A stretch of 64,000 bases of DNA from Gnetum montanum (taxonomy: Eukaryota; Streptophyta; Gnetopsida; Gnetales; Gnetaceae): assembly GCA_015680685.1 (NCBI GenBank), contig MNCI01007569.1, forward strand, positions 203,258 through 267,257, written 5' to 3'. Made by a program: the position numbers and the translations under genes. Below are positions 21,700-33,699 of this stretch, one piece after another. A model generated the notes under the pieces. The model saw only the letters and a program-made list of their open reading frames with translations, had not been told where the DNA came from and made no database searches. Position 1 is the stretch's first letter. Each line of letters opens with the position of its first letter.

Positions 21700-23054
21700 T
21701 GTAACGACGGAAAACGTTGGTCGCTGGAAATACTGAACAGAAGTCCGCGTACACAGTTCTAACCTCGGATCCGTGCGAGGACCGTGCTGGAGAGAAAACG
21801 AATCCGAGGTGCCCTGAACGGTCTTGTCAATCAGATAGGGACTTACTTGATTACTAAAAATTTTTGTGATATTTGGATAATAAAATGATGGATCTTTACG
21901 GGAAGATATGATATTGTTAACTTAGCGGGTAGTTGAAAACAATGAAATAGATTTATGACGATTTGCAAGATTCGTATAGATGAGGCACAAGAGATTAGAT
22001 TCAGAACATGGGAAATCCCAAGATTTTGGATTCACCTCACAAACAAAATATATTGAATACAACTATTACAGGTAGACTTCGATTTGGGCAAAGCACGTAT
22101 CAATAACAAGAAAGCTGTTCAAGGATGAAGCAAGCAAAGGTCGATCTACCTCGTTCTAGCGGATCCTTGCACAAGGAAGTCGGTCCCGAAGCAGAATGTC
22201 TGTCAACTTTCTATTCCTGACTGAAGATCCTTGCCAATTGCCTTCGATGTTCTTCCAATTGCTGATCCTTTTTGTTCTCTTGTTAAAAGCTATCAACAAT
22301 TATCAATGGCAGGGAAAAATCGCTCACAGAGAAAATTCGTTCAATCTTAGGAGAATTTTTTTTTTCCCCTCTGGTCTTTATCAACTAGAGCATTTATAAG
22401 GTTAGGGTCAAGCGAAAGACGTGGTTTAGACGATGTGTGTCCTAAATTTGCAAAATGTCATTGACTTGATGTGGTGGTTGTTGAGGTCTGTGGTGCCACA
22501 CCGCCTTACGCTCTAAAGCGTAACGCAACGTAAACTACTCTTGTTGAAGCTTTGACGACAGGCAATTTCTTGATTACGCTACACTACGCTGGAGAGCGTA
22601 TTGCACCGCATGGACTGCTGATGCTTGAATTACGCTACACCCTGCTAAATTACGCCGCACCACGCCAGATTACGCTTCATAGCGTAATCTAGCGTAAAAT
22701 AGTACACTAATGGAAAATCGAAGTGTTGCTGAAGTTTTTGGGCATTTGCCGTCCTTGATGTTGTGGCGGATTGCTTTCTGACATTACGCTACATTACGCT
22801 TTGCGTAATGCAGCGTAAGATGCCAAAAAGCTAAGGTTCTCGAAACATAGAGAATTTGAAAAGTCGAAAACTTGCCATTGTGCACCCGTCGTTTGGCTTT
22901 GTCTTCTAGAATTCATTTGTGTTGTGTCGTGCAATGTGGCAAGACAGGCTTTTAATCTGAAAAGGAACTTACTGTGCAGTGCCTCATTGCGACCCTTTGC
23001 CTGAATCACCAGCTTTCTAAACCTTCGAGGCCTTGAAATTTTCACGGTGTTTCA
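21700..23054 (-). repeat. 3' LTR of element D
   Basis: 1355 bp, TGTAACGACGG...GGTGTTTCA on the plus strand (minus strand begins TGAAACACC). The minus-strand TATA box is at 22392-22398. Between 22500 and 22820 the motifs TTACGC and GCGTAA recur many times, often as inverted pairs (TTACGCTCTAAAGCGTAA). Confidence 0.9.
22392..22398 (-). promoter_or_regulatory. TATA box in the element D LTR
   Basis: Minus-strand CCTTATAAATGCTC; the same site is at 35295-35301 in the other LTR. It confirms minus-strand transcription of D. Confidence 0.6.
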
Positions 23055-23068
23055 ATGGCCCCTCTTTG
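23055..23068 (-). other. Polypurine tract of element D
   Basis: Minus strand reads ACAAAGAGGGGCCAT directly before the LTR start TGAAACACC. Confidence 0.7.
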
Positions 23069-24289
23069 TTGACATTTAGGGGGCTTGCCCGAAAGATGTC
23101 GACAAAGAATACGAAACACTGGAAAGGTAAAGGCATCAACAGCGTCTATCAAAGACTGCTCAAATGTTGTTCTATCAAACTTAGAAGTGCGAGGATGGAG
23201 GGCCATAGGGTATAGGAGGGATCTTACAGGAGTTAGAGATGGTAGGTTCGGGGAAGACTCAAATACATGAACATGAAGCTTTTCCAAACAAGTCATTACG
23301 TCCTTTCACTAATATGTTTGCGAAAGGTTACGTCAGGATACTGCATATGGGGGGCTTGCAAGGGTGAGTTGTGTTACGCCCGCATGACCTGGATGAGTTG
23401 TTTTACATCCATTTTCCCAAGTGTTACCCCCTGCATTTTTATTTTTATTTTTTTTTTGAAAAAGTGCAGATTGCATCTCACAAGGCGAGCTATGTTACAC
23501 CTGTTTGTGGACACGATGATGCAAAAAGATTGACTTGATGCTCACGTTCTATACAAGAAAAGACGAAGGTAAGAATGATGGTAAGGATAACAAAAGAGGA
23601 AAATAAAGTAAAGCATCCGATGGAGGGAGAGGTAGGGTTTGCACTTCTAAGAAACCAAGCTAGTATGAGCAGCCACCTCAGAACGCCATAACACCTCACC
23701 TTCCAATGAAAGTGTTCTCGATCAACGCTGTCGTAACAAGTAACCTGCCAAACATAACAAAAAATAGGGAGCTAAAAACAAACGTCCTGATTCCTAAGGA
23801 GGGAGGCTATTGAAACAAGCACCATCCAAAGCAACAAGGAGAATGTAGACCATTAAAATAGGGACCATAGCCAAGAGCAAGGGTGCCAATGTTGATGCCA
23901 CAGTTCACAAAGTTGTCATCGATAGTCATATTCATCTTGCTCAAGGACTGTGCAAAGAACATGTCAAATGAATCTGCTAAGCCAGAATCTGGTGACGGTG
24001 ATGGATGAAGGCCGCTGAGACTATGGACGGCCGTAGTTTCTTTAGGGCCCCAAGCGGTGAAGTTGATCCCAGGAGGTGCAACTATGAAGTGGTGTCGTAG
24101 CAACATCTCCGAGGGGTTAGTAGTATGTCTTTCGGCATCTCCGAGGAATCAGTAGGATGCCGATGGGGTAACGATGTTGCATCTGTTCCAATGTCTTACC
24201 CACTCCATCTAATAGGGATGCAGTGCAAGAATGACCACACTCGCTTGCTGCATGGAATGCTCGACAGATTCCAATTTTGAGTCCTAGTT
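23069..24289 (-). other. 3' region of element D, no recognised gene
   Basis: Lies between the post-integrase repeat and the PPT. The longest minus-strand open frame (24106-23807, 99 codons, begins MLLRHHFIVAPPGINFTAWG) matches nothing I know. Plus-strand open frames near 23267-23533 are also unassigned. Confidence 0.4.
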
Positions 24290-24650
24290 GACTATTGTTG
24301 CTAGTTTTAAGACTCAGCAGGTCATGGTCCCGATTTAACGTCTGGGCAAACTGAAATCTACTAGTTTTACATCGTAGCAGATGGTGGAAGGGCTAGTTTA
24401 TGGTCCTAGTAGACCATGCTGTGGGTGTCAATTTTATGTCGTGACCCAAGGACAAGTCTATGCTGGTTTAGCGTCTCAACAGACGTATGCTTACCTTGCC
24501 AATTTCACGTCATGGCTGACGGTTAGAAACTTTGCCAGTTTAGCATCTTGACGGACACGTGCAAGAACTGCCAGTTTTACATCGTAGCGAACATGTACAA
24601 CTTTGCCAATTTTACGTCGTAGCAAACGTTTGTTACCTGAGTTTGGGCCG
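24290..24650 (-). repeat. Degenerate tandem repeat (~40 bp) 3' of D integrase
   Basis: Units of the form GCCAATTTTACGTCGTAGCAAACG recur with variants (CTAGTTTTACATCGTAGCAG, CCAGTTTAGCATCTTGACGG). Related in structure to the array at 5697-5925. Confidence 0.6.
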
Positions 24651-24671
24651 AGTCGATGCTCAGATGTGGTA

Positions 24672-26083
24672 TCATTTGAGATACAAATGATTCACTGGAT
24701 TTGGTAGCTTATTGCCATCAATATTTGCTAACTTGAATGCTCCGTTGCCATATGTGCCGATGACCAAGAAAGGGCCTTCCCAGTTTGCAGAGAACTTACC
24801 TACTAGTTCACAAATGGCCTTGAGAACTAAGTCTCCCTTCTGGATCGGTTGCTAGTGTGGATTGTGCTGGTGCTTCTGTCTTTGCTTATCCTAATATCTT
24901 TCGATGGCGTCAAGCATTTGAATGCGCTTCTCTTCTACTGAGTCTAAATCCACGATCCTAGACTCATTTTGTTGAGTCTTATTTATAACCATGGAGAGGA
25001 CCATCTGCAATGAGGGAACTTGTAATTCCAAGGGCAACACTACTTCGGATCCATAAACTAGGCTGTAGGGCATCCTGTCTGTAGCTGTTCTGTAGGTCGT
25101 ACAATATGCCCATAGCACATAGAGGATTTTTTCATGCCACCGTTTTTTATTGCTGTTGAGCATCTTCTTAAGCAAATTAATGATTACCTTCTTTGTTGCT
25201 TCTACTTGACCATTTTCTTGTGGGTAATATGGTGAAGAAAAATATTGCTTGATACCAAGATTATTGCAAAAAGATTTGGTTTCTGTGCTACTAAATTGTG
25301 GTCCGTTGTCAGTCACAATAGTCATAGGGAGTCCAAATCTGGTTACAATATTGTCTAAGATGAAATGGCAAACCTGTTGAGATGTAATCTTTTGTAGGGG
25401 GATAGCCTCAACCCACTTTGTAAAATACTCGGTGGCGGTGATAATGAAGCTATGTCTTGCGGAAGATTTAGGTGCGATGGGACCTATGATGTCTAGTCCC
25501 CATCGTTGGAATGACCAAGTAATCTAGGTAGTGTGTAACTCAGTTGGTGACACGTGTATTAGATTTGCGTAACGCTAGCACATGTCACACGTCTTAACCC
25601 TGGCAAGCTAGTCTTTTTCCATGTACGGCCAGTAGTACCCTAGACGTCTGATTTTAGCGACCATGGCTCGTGGGGCCACGTGTCCCCCACACAGCCCCTT
25701 GTGCACCTCACTAACTATTCGTCGTGCTTGATCATTATTGATGCAGGTCAAAAATACCCCATCGAAGGAGCATCTACAGAGAGTACTGTCTTCAATGATG
25801 ATGTATTGCCTAGCACGCTTGCGCACTGCGTCCTTTTGTGCATGCATTAGCTCGTGCGGTGGTTCGCCATGCAAAACGTAAGTTTTAATGTTGTCATACC
25901 ATTCTGGCATTCCTCCCGTGTTTAATGAAGAAATCTGCATCACTTGAATGATAGGCTCTGTACATTCTATCATTAAAGCGGGCCAAGTGGCAAACAAGTG
26001 TGGTGGCACATTTAGTGCCAGTGTTGCCAGTGCATCGGCAACAACATCTTCGTTGCGTGGCATGTGTTGGGCATCGGTTCTCA
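24672..26083 (-). pseudogene. pol: Integrase of element D
   Basis: Minus strand. Zinc-binding region at 25700-25608 (VHKGLCGGHVAPRAMVAKI, GYYWPYMEKD). Catalytic core: the stretch 25325-24891 includes TDNGPQFSS (second catalytic Asp) and SPYYPQENGQVEATKK (catalytic Glu), then WAYCTTYRTATDRMPYSLVYG. The C-terminal domain continues to about 24672 in another frame (GDLVLKAICELVGKF, WEGPFLVIGTYGNGAFKL), typical of Tat integrases; no chromodomain. Frame changes between segments and stops show it is inactive. In life it would insert the cDNA into the host genome. Confidence 0.85.
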
Positions 26084-26435
26084 TGAATTATTTCAAGAGA
26101 TATTTAGCCATATCACAGTAGGGTTGTAGGTGTACAACCTTGCAAGCATAGACTCCTATGATTTGATTGATGATGAGCATCGAATCACCTCAGATTGCCA
26201 GGTGTTGAACTTTGAGTTCTCTAGCTGTCAACAATCCTCTGAGGAGCCCCTCATACTCTGCCATGTTATTCGTACAAGGGAAGGTCAAGCGGTAAGCTGA
26301 TGGATGCACATCCTCAGGAGAAAGCGTAATCACAGTGATGGCACTGCCACCTCTAGTAGTTGAAGCCCCGTCGAAGTATAACATTGCTTCAAGGCCTGTT
26401 GACATAGGGCTTAAACTATGTACATGTTCATCCAA
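25950..26435 (-). pseudogene. pol: Second (archaeal-type) RNase H of element D
   Basis: Minus strand: LYFDGASTTRGGSAITVITL, then CTNNMAEYEGLLRGLLTARE, GDSMLIINQIIGVYACK after one in-frame stop, and NEDVVADALATLALNV. These are the D, E, D and D positions of a second RNase H that Tat-lineage elements carry between the gypsy RNase H and integrase. Two stops interrupt it. Confidence 0.8.
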
Positions 26436-26498
26436 GAATTCTAGCTATATTGTAGCTTGATCATTAATCAATGATGTTGCTAATTAGTCAGCTATGGC

Positions 26499-26870
26499 CT
26501 AGCCTTTGATGGATGACTGGCCAACATAATGTAAATCAAACTTGGATGTGATAGCTTTCCAACGAGCTATCCTACTACTTTCATACAAGTTGTTGGAGAT
26601 AGCCCGCAGAACATTACTTTTACAAATTATGTTGACCTGACTATGAAAAAGATAATGCCTACATTTTTTAAGTGTGAAGACTAATGTCAAATAGTTACCA
26701 TCCACTTCGTTGTACCTTGTTTCGTATGTAAATAGAGCATGACTGAGGTAATAGATAGGGGCTTCTGACCTATCGTTCCTTTTCTGGCAAAGTAACGCAG
26801 CTATAGACATGTCTGAGTTAACTAGATAAATGTAGAAAGGTTGATCCCTTTGTGGTGGGAAAATCATTGG
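26499..26870 (-). pseudogene. pol: Gypsy-type RNase H of element D
   Basis: Minus strand: QPFYIYLVNSDMSIAALLCQ, EAPIYYLSHALFTYETRYN, YLTLVFTLKKCRHYLFHSQV, RWKAITSKFDLHYVGQSSIKG. This is the RNase H-like tether domain that follows RT in gypsy elements. The first catalytic Asp position reads N (VNSD). Confidence 0.8.
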
Positions 26871-28054
26871 TAAATGTTACAGCTCTTCTTTTAAATTGTC
26901 AAATGCACGCTGGCAATCATCGGTCCAATCAAAATTGACACCCTTCTTCAGAAAATGTTGCATGGGGTGTAATTTATCTGTTAACTTTGAAATGAACCGC
27001 TTGATGAATTGAAGTCTGCCCTATAACCCACGTAGTTCCTTGAGGTTTGTAGGTGGCGTTAAATCGACGATGGCCTTAACCTTGTTAGGGTTGACTCGAA
27101 TGCCAGTCTCTGATACCACAAACCCTAACATGCATCCGATTTTGACTCCAAATACACATTTCCTTGCGTTGAGCCATAAGTCATGTTTGAAACATTGTTT
27201 AAGGACTAACTCCAGATCTTCTGAGTGATCTTTTGACTTTATAGACTTGACAGCTATGTCATCTACGTAGTCGTTAAATCTCTCTAAGAGATAATCACTA
27301 AAGATGTATGTCATGGCTCATTGGTACTTTGCTCCAGTGTTTTTTAACCTGAAAGACATCATGGTATAACAGAAGGTCCCCCAGGGCATCATGAATGTTG
27401 TGGTTAATTAGTGCTCTAGGTTAATACGAACTTGATTATAACCTGAAAAACCATACATAAAGGACAGGAGCGCGTGACCTGCTGTTGTGTCGATTAGTTG
27501 GTCAATACTCTGTAACGGGAAATTGTCCTTAATCGTAGCTTTGTTCAGATCTCGGAAGTCTATGCAAATGCGTATGCCTCCCGTTTTCTTAGAAAAAACT
27601 ACAATGTTGGATACCCAGTCTGAGTAATCAACCGCACGAATGAAACCAGCCTGATATAGCTTGGTGATTTCATTACGCACTGCCAGTGCGATTTCCGGCT
27701 TAATCTTTCGTGCCTTCTGTCTAATTGGTTTGATGCGTGGGTCTAAGATTATGTTGTGCTGTATTAATCTCGGGTTTAAGCCTGACATGTCTTCATATGA
27801 CCATGCGAATATAGCAGCATTGTCTTAGAGAACTCGTGTTATTTCACATTGCATCTATTGGTCTAGGAGAGAACTAACCCTAAGAGTTTATTTTTACCCT
27901 TGTGTGTAACTATAGGGACCTCACTAAGAGGATCCTCGGTTACATCACCAGTCTCCAGGTCGAGTGTTCGGGCCAGATGTTCTGGCCAGTCTAGGGATGT
28001 TTCCAATGTTGCTATGGTTGTGTCATAAAGGGAAAGGTTTGTTCCTACTAGCAT
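26871..28054 (-). pseudogene. pol: Reverse transcriptase of element D
   Basis: Minus strand. RT begins near 27830 (NAAIFAWSYEDMSGLNPRLI). Motifs: GFIRAVDYSDWVSNIVVFSK, GGIRICIDFRDLNKATIKDN, GYNQVRINLEH, and the active-site box YVDDIAVKS at 27269-27243. Then LWLNARKCVFGVKIGCMLGF and VNPNKVKAIVDLTPP. The stretch 28054-27863 upstream (PEHLARTLDLETGDVTED...) fits the usual linker between protease and RT, but no DTG/DSG protease motif is seen beyond it. Frameshifts break the domain at about 27315-27407 and 27840. Confidence 0.85.
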
Positions 28055-28720
28055 ATAATCGAATTATCTAATGATCTTCCCATGTGGCCTTGTCAAGACT
28101 AAGGGTACGGATAAAGCTGCATCCATTTGCGAATGGCCCTACAAAATCGCCAAAAACGAAAGTTGTTACATTGTTTTTCTACCAATCTGTTAAATGATAA
28201 AATTTTGTTTGTTTCTGCATTAGAATTACGTGTTAAAGAAGTTTCCAGTTTCAGGTCTTCGTGGACCATTACAAATATGCATAGTTTGTAAAAAGAAATG
28301 ACGATCTAAGCTTCCTAAAGGCTAGTGTATGAAATAGGATGAAAGGTGTAATGTAGTGTGTCTAGCATGCCGAAATAATTAGATTTGAAAGTTTGTACAG
28401 ACCGTAGTTAATGCGACCAGATTATGAGGTGATAAAATATGTATTAGTTTAAGGTTGTTTCGGAACGTAACTCGCGCAATATCTACGAAATTAATGCCCT
28501 GATCTTCGCGTTCCATGTCATACTGACACCAGCATTTTGGGAAAGTTCCACGTTGATCGAGCAGAAATAATCAGTTAGTTTCAAGTGTGTTGTTTATAAA
28601 CCAGTGGTTCACGCTCAAAACAGGTTACCGATATCACAAATTTGGATCTAGCTATAGCAAGAAGTGAGCGTAAGCAAAGTGCGAGCAAACGACTTTAGGA
28701 AGATTTTGTTTGATTGCAGC
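28055..28720. other. Upstream of D pol, no gene recognised
   Basis: A protease would be expected here on the minus strand, but I find neither a D[ST]G motif nor an I[IL]GR motif in any frame. Confidence 0.4.
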
Positions 28721-31700
28721 CATGGCACCAAAGGTCAAAGGAAAGAACGCTAAGTTGGCCAAGATTGATGAAGTGCAAGAGAGTCTGTAGCGGGCTTCAT
28801 AGGCCAAAGTAGAGGCTCGGGAAGTTACTCCACTTAACTAGTAAATTGTCGTCCACCTCTTTGCACTATTGTCACGTTTGTTACAGCGTCATAGTTGTTT
28901 TATTTTGAATACCCATGTTGCGTCTTTTTGTATTTTGGATATGCATGTTGCATCAGCGTTAATGTTTGTTTACGCGAGCTGGGCTATTCTGGTTTGACAG
29001 ACTTTGTATTGTTATGAAAGTTTAGGGAGTATGGAGTAATGCTGTGTAGATGTATAGCTGAAAAGAATCTAAGTACTGTATCCATGCGTGGCGTAATTGG
29101 AGTCCTATTTTCTTTTCTTTTTCATCATTTCTAATAGTTATCTAGTACACTGGGGTAATACGCAGTGTTTCTTTCATCGCCGTTGTCAAGGACAGACCTT
29201 AAGCTGTTGCAAGGGTTTGGGCGATTTTGGTCATGTGTCTCCAGTGTACTCTATAATTTTCTGAGAATCGTGCGAACCCTAGTGTAGCATGATGAATGCT
29301 CCTGTCTAAATAGTTTTTCTGAAAGTAATATGTTTTTTATCATACAGCATTATGCTAAAACCTGTCCTAATCGTTTTGGACATTGTGGATGTTCTATGCT
29401 GCATCCATGTTCCCACGGCCAATGTTCCTCCTCCTCATGCTCGTATAAAGGAGGAGGCGGTATGGTTCCGAAGGGGCTCGCAGGATTTTCTTGCAATTTT
29501 TGCTTCATAATTATAGCATAATCGTCTGGTCACATCTACCAGGTGATGAAGCTACTGCTATTTTAGAGATGCTATTGGTTGGTTCAACACAGAGCATCCT
29601 GGCATTTCTTTCAGATGGTGCGATCGAAATTGTGCGGGTGCAAGACCGTGAACAGAGCACCAGGGGTTTGAGGCATTTGAGCTGGATATGGAAGATGCCT
29701 AGGTTTAACTGCTACCATGCCTATAACACTTTGTTCGTGGCCCGTCATCTCACAACCTACTTTTAGAATCCACCTGGTACCGTGCATTACACAAGCGGGT
29801 AAGTTTTATTTCGCTTTGCAATATTGTAATGTGCTAACTACTGTTTAAATGCGTATTGCGTGTAAAGGAATTGTCTATGGTGTAGATTTTTCATCAATGA
29901 AAGCGGTCTTTTGGGAAATAATGATACATTGTCGTTGGCTGAAAGGGCTATAGGGGAGTTTACCTCTATCAGCAATGTACGGGCTGCCATCATGGAACAA
30001 CTGGCATTCAAGATCCCAGAATACCCTACCCATTATGCTGACTTCTTTTCTAGATGTAAGAAACTCGGATGGCTAGATAGTGAGTGGACTTTGGACCCTC
30101 CCCTTACCGTTGCAGATGTGCAAAGGAAAATTCTTCCATTTCCTTTACCTTTCAGGCCTGGTAAGCTTTATCATGATGATGAATTGCGTCAATGTTATCA
30201 GTTGGTGTTAGCTTACCTATTGTTTTGTGTTAGCAATCAGGGAATCACGGGAGATTATGATCATGGCTTCCGGTCGCGAGGCCAATAGTCTCCTCTTTCA
30301 TTATGGTGACATAAAGGAGGCCCAACATTGGCTCAGCCATAGAGCGGCCCCAATTGTAGTAACCAATAACATTCGGGAGGCTGGACTGATGGACCTTTTC
30401 TTGGCCATAACCCCTGATGCTACTGCAGGCGAAATGTTGACCCTATTCAACTCCTTCAGTGAAGAAGCTGAGCGTCTCTGCATACACGTGCGTAATGTGC
30501 ACGTAAATTTTGACATTGATGCTCAACTATTTACTAATCTCTTCCGCATTCCCTCTGACAGTTTTCCTATAGATGAAAAATTGAAGAGGAGTGCCAAGTA
30601 CCAGCAAGAGATAGAGGAGTGGCTTGGGGTTAAGAAGGAAGTTAAGGGAATCCCCACTGAAACGATCGTGTTGGTGGTAGCCCATACTATTTACCCCCTT
30701 TTCTGGGCCCGAGCCTTTCCTAAGACACTCTCGCAAGGGAGATTCCTCACCATCGAGTAGGCCTAAATTATGTAAGAGGTCCTAGAGGAGGGGACACGGT
30801 TCAATTGGGCGAGAAATTTTGCCGAAGGCATGCGCATTGAGATGGTTAGGCTTCGCAAGAAGCTTGAGTCCCATTTCAATGTGCACTTTGCCTTCTTCAT
30901 AGCTTATTTTCGGTGCTTTGCCAAATTTCTAGTAGTCCAGAGGAATGGGGTCTGGGTGCAACAAGACCGTAGCCAGTTTTCCAAACCATGGATTTTCCAT
31001 GTCTTCGGCACTGTCTGGTCACAAGACCCTCCTGAAGGGATCGGGGAGTCGCTGTCGGTAACAACTAGAAGTATGGTGGCACCTTGAACACGGGGCCAAA
31101 ATAGCATGGGTGGGGCACCTCCCTCTTACACTGGCGATGTATCGAGGGGAAAGCGTCTGGTTACCGAGATAGTGGATTCATCAGTGCCACGGGAAAAGCC
31201 TCATTTGACCAAGGAATCTGCTGAACCAGCGGGTGGCGTGAGGAAGAAAATGCAAATAAGGTTTCAGAGGAGTAATCCTCCAGGCGGTAAGTGGTGAAAT
31301 GTACCAATGGTCATGTTTTATGTAGAGACACCGTTGCATAGCGTAATATTCATTGAACAAAAGTGAAATCTTACGTTAACTAACTATGTTGCATGACAAT
31401 GAAGGAAAGGGTTATGGAATGGTTGACCCCTGAAATAGGGGCTATAGTCTTACGGCATAGAGAAGGGCCCTCCATTTCTGAAGAGGAAGCCCCAGTCAAT
31501 AAGGCAAGGAGTGAACAAGCTCCTGCGCGGGAAGAGAAAGTAGCTGTTGAGGATGCCGAAGTTCTTTCGGCTGGGACTAGACAAGGCAAGTGGTTTGTTA
31601 CTTGACAAAGTTAATTCTTACAGCATAGTAGACTTTAGACAAATTCTAGAGGTTGTGCTGGTCATCGTAATGTCTCAGTCATGTCCTTATATGGAATGTA

Positions 31701-33076
31701 TTCTGCGTAACAGGTGACCAAAGCATACACTTGGCAACAGTGGCGACTTGATCCTGGGGCAAATTTCCTGATAAATTCACCTTCATGGAAGGCATCGTCT
31801 AAGACATGATCAGTCTCTTAGAGCGATTTGATGCTGAAGCTGGTACATTACAGTCATTACGCAAAAATTATTTTACTATGGCATTACGCTACCCAATCAT
31901 GTCAAATTGTCATTTTATGCTATTAGGAGCTCACCTTAGATGGGATCTGTCAAAGCCTATCGATTTAGACGCCACCAAACCCCCATCAGAAGCGACCGTC
32001 GTGCCACACAACATTTACGATGAGATGCGTAAATGTGTTGTATGCTTGACTCGCTCCTTATGGGAATGTCAAAGCATAAACAAGGACCTTTGGAAGAGGT
32101 TGCAAAGGTCGGAGAAAGAGAGGGTGGCTCTACGTGATGAGGTTGGGGATTTAAGATCACGGAATGAATTCCTGCAAGCCCAGGGAACGGGAAGCGAGGA
32201 CTGGAGGATAGCTATTGTTGACTACGCCCGTTATTGGAGTGTCATCAAGAACAGTGTCCAAACTAGCCGTAAACTGGTTGAGCAGCGTATGCAAATGGAC
32301 CTCCTAGCTCAGAAGAACCAGGACTGGAAGGACTTTAGTGCAAGTATCCAAGAATGGGGGCAGACGCAAAAAGATCATAAACAGGTCTACAAACAAGAAA
32401 GTGCTACCTATCGTCAACATTATAGGGATTCTACCATTGAGGCTCAGTCCCTTTAGCTATTCCTTGACATTATTGGTGCTTCCAAAGCATTTGAGAAGTT
32501 CTAGAAACAAGTGATGGTGAGTGCCTCTCCGGAAAGGTAAGTGACTCTTCCCAGAGGTGAGACTACCGTCCCTTCTTTCTTCCCCCGAACCACCTCGATG
32601 GACTCCTGTGCAAAAGGGGAAGGTAAAGGCTAGAACTAATCTAGGGGATGGGGTTTGGTCTAAGCTCACCGAGGACGAAATCATGCAACGTCTGTGGATT
32701 GGCTTAGAACAAGTCCCCTTTGCTTCTGATGCCGGACCATCACAGGTTAGTTGTAATATTATTGCGTTTTTGTTATACTTAGTTTTGATGATGATGTTAA
32801 TATATGTATCATGTCTTATCGCAGGAGCGACCTGAGGAGAATCCTCAGCAGGGTGAAGCTAACGAGGGTCCTCATGAAGAGGGTTTACAGGAAATAGAGC
32901 GTAATGAAGCTAGTCGATACCATGATGAACAACCCCCCACTGGAGAGCTTGACGAAGAGGGCTGCCCTCACGAAGGGGTTCCTCATGCAAAGGGTGGCCC
33001 CTATAAGGATGACCTCCTTGAAGTAGAAGTTGAACTGGGGGATACAGGAGATAGTGGTAATAAGGGAGACGCGTAG
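28721..33076 (+). CDS. Antisense multi-exon gene-like region inside element D
   Basis: On the plus strand, opposite to pol. A good start context (GCCATGGCA) at 28721 opens MAPKVKGKNAKLAKIDEVQE. Later coding pieces: 29491-29766, 29873-30157 (FFINESGLLGNND..., LGWLDSEWTLDPPLTVADVQ), 30231-31087 (LLFHYGDIKEAQHWLSHRAA, then FDIDAQLFTNLFRIP), 31106-31290, 31393-31590, 31806-32456 (coiled-coil-like: RLQRSEKERVALRDEVGDLR) and 32557-33076 (acidic, ends GDSGNKGDA). Plausible introns: GGTAAGC at about 30158 to TCAG near 30240, and GGTTAGT at 32749 to CGCAG near 32824, which joins two open frames. Stops occur in several pieces, so this copy may be decayed. Tat elements are known to carry additional ORFs, some antisense. 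I recognise no domain with confidence. Confidence 0.45.
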
Positions 33077-33392
33077 CATGGCTGAATTAGCCTCAGATTT
33101 TATTGTGGTATAACGAAACAAGAGACAATATTTTTCTTTTAACGTATTTGATACAAATTTTGGTGTTAATTTTGATCGTCTTCTTTGTTGTTTTCTTTTT
33201 ATGTCAAGCACAAACAAGATCGTAGGTTTTGACATTATGGTAAATCATAATTAGTTTTAAGAGTGGTGTTAATGCGATTACTAGTTTGAAGCTATTACGG
33301 ACTGCTAAATTGTTCAAATATAAAGCGTAAATGAAATTGTTAGTTTATGGCCTTTTGGGCTTTTGAGTAGTGTAGGGGTGAGGTGTGATTGA

Positions 33393-33690
33393 AATAGATA
33401 GTTTAAAGCTATTGCGAGCCATAGATAGTTTAAGGCCATTTCGGGCAATGGATAGTTTAGGGCCATTTCGGGCCCAGGATAGTTTAAGGTCATTTTGGGC
33501 CTGGGATAGTTTAAGGCCATTTCAGGCCCAGGATAGTTTAAGGCCATTTCAGGCCCGAGATAGTTTAAGGCCATTTCAGGCCTGGGATAGTTTAAGGCCA
33601 TTTCGAGCCTAGGATAGTTTAAGGCCTTTTCGGGCCTAGGATAGTTTAAGGCCATTTCGGGCCTGGGATAGTTTAAGGCCATTTCGGGCC
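33393..33690. repeat. 27-bp tandem repeat in element D (about 11 copies)
   Basis: Unit GATAGTTTAAGGCCATTTCGGGCC plus three bases. The 27-base length keeps one frame open on each strand (nine-residue periods), which explains the open frames there; they need not be coding. Partial units are scattered to about 33940. Confidence 0.9.
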
Positions 33691-33699
33691 TTGGCTATA

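Noticed and set aside
29330-29521. Cys-rich plus-strand ORF (CPNRFGHCGCSMLHPCSHGQCSSSSCSY)
   Set aside because: Looks like a metal-binding peptide, but the alternative frame (HARIKEEAVWFRRG) fits the flanking antisense gene better and no homologue is known to me.
33314-33682. Repeat-protein-like open frames (nine-residue periods)
   Set aside because: They result from the 27-bp tandem repeat, which is open on both strands; no other coding evidence.
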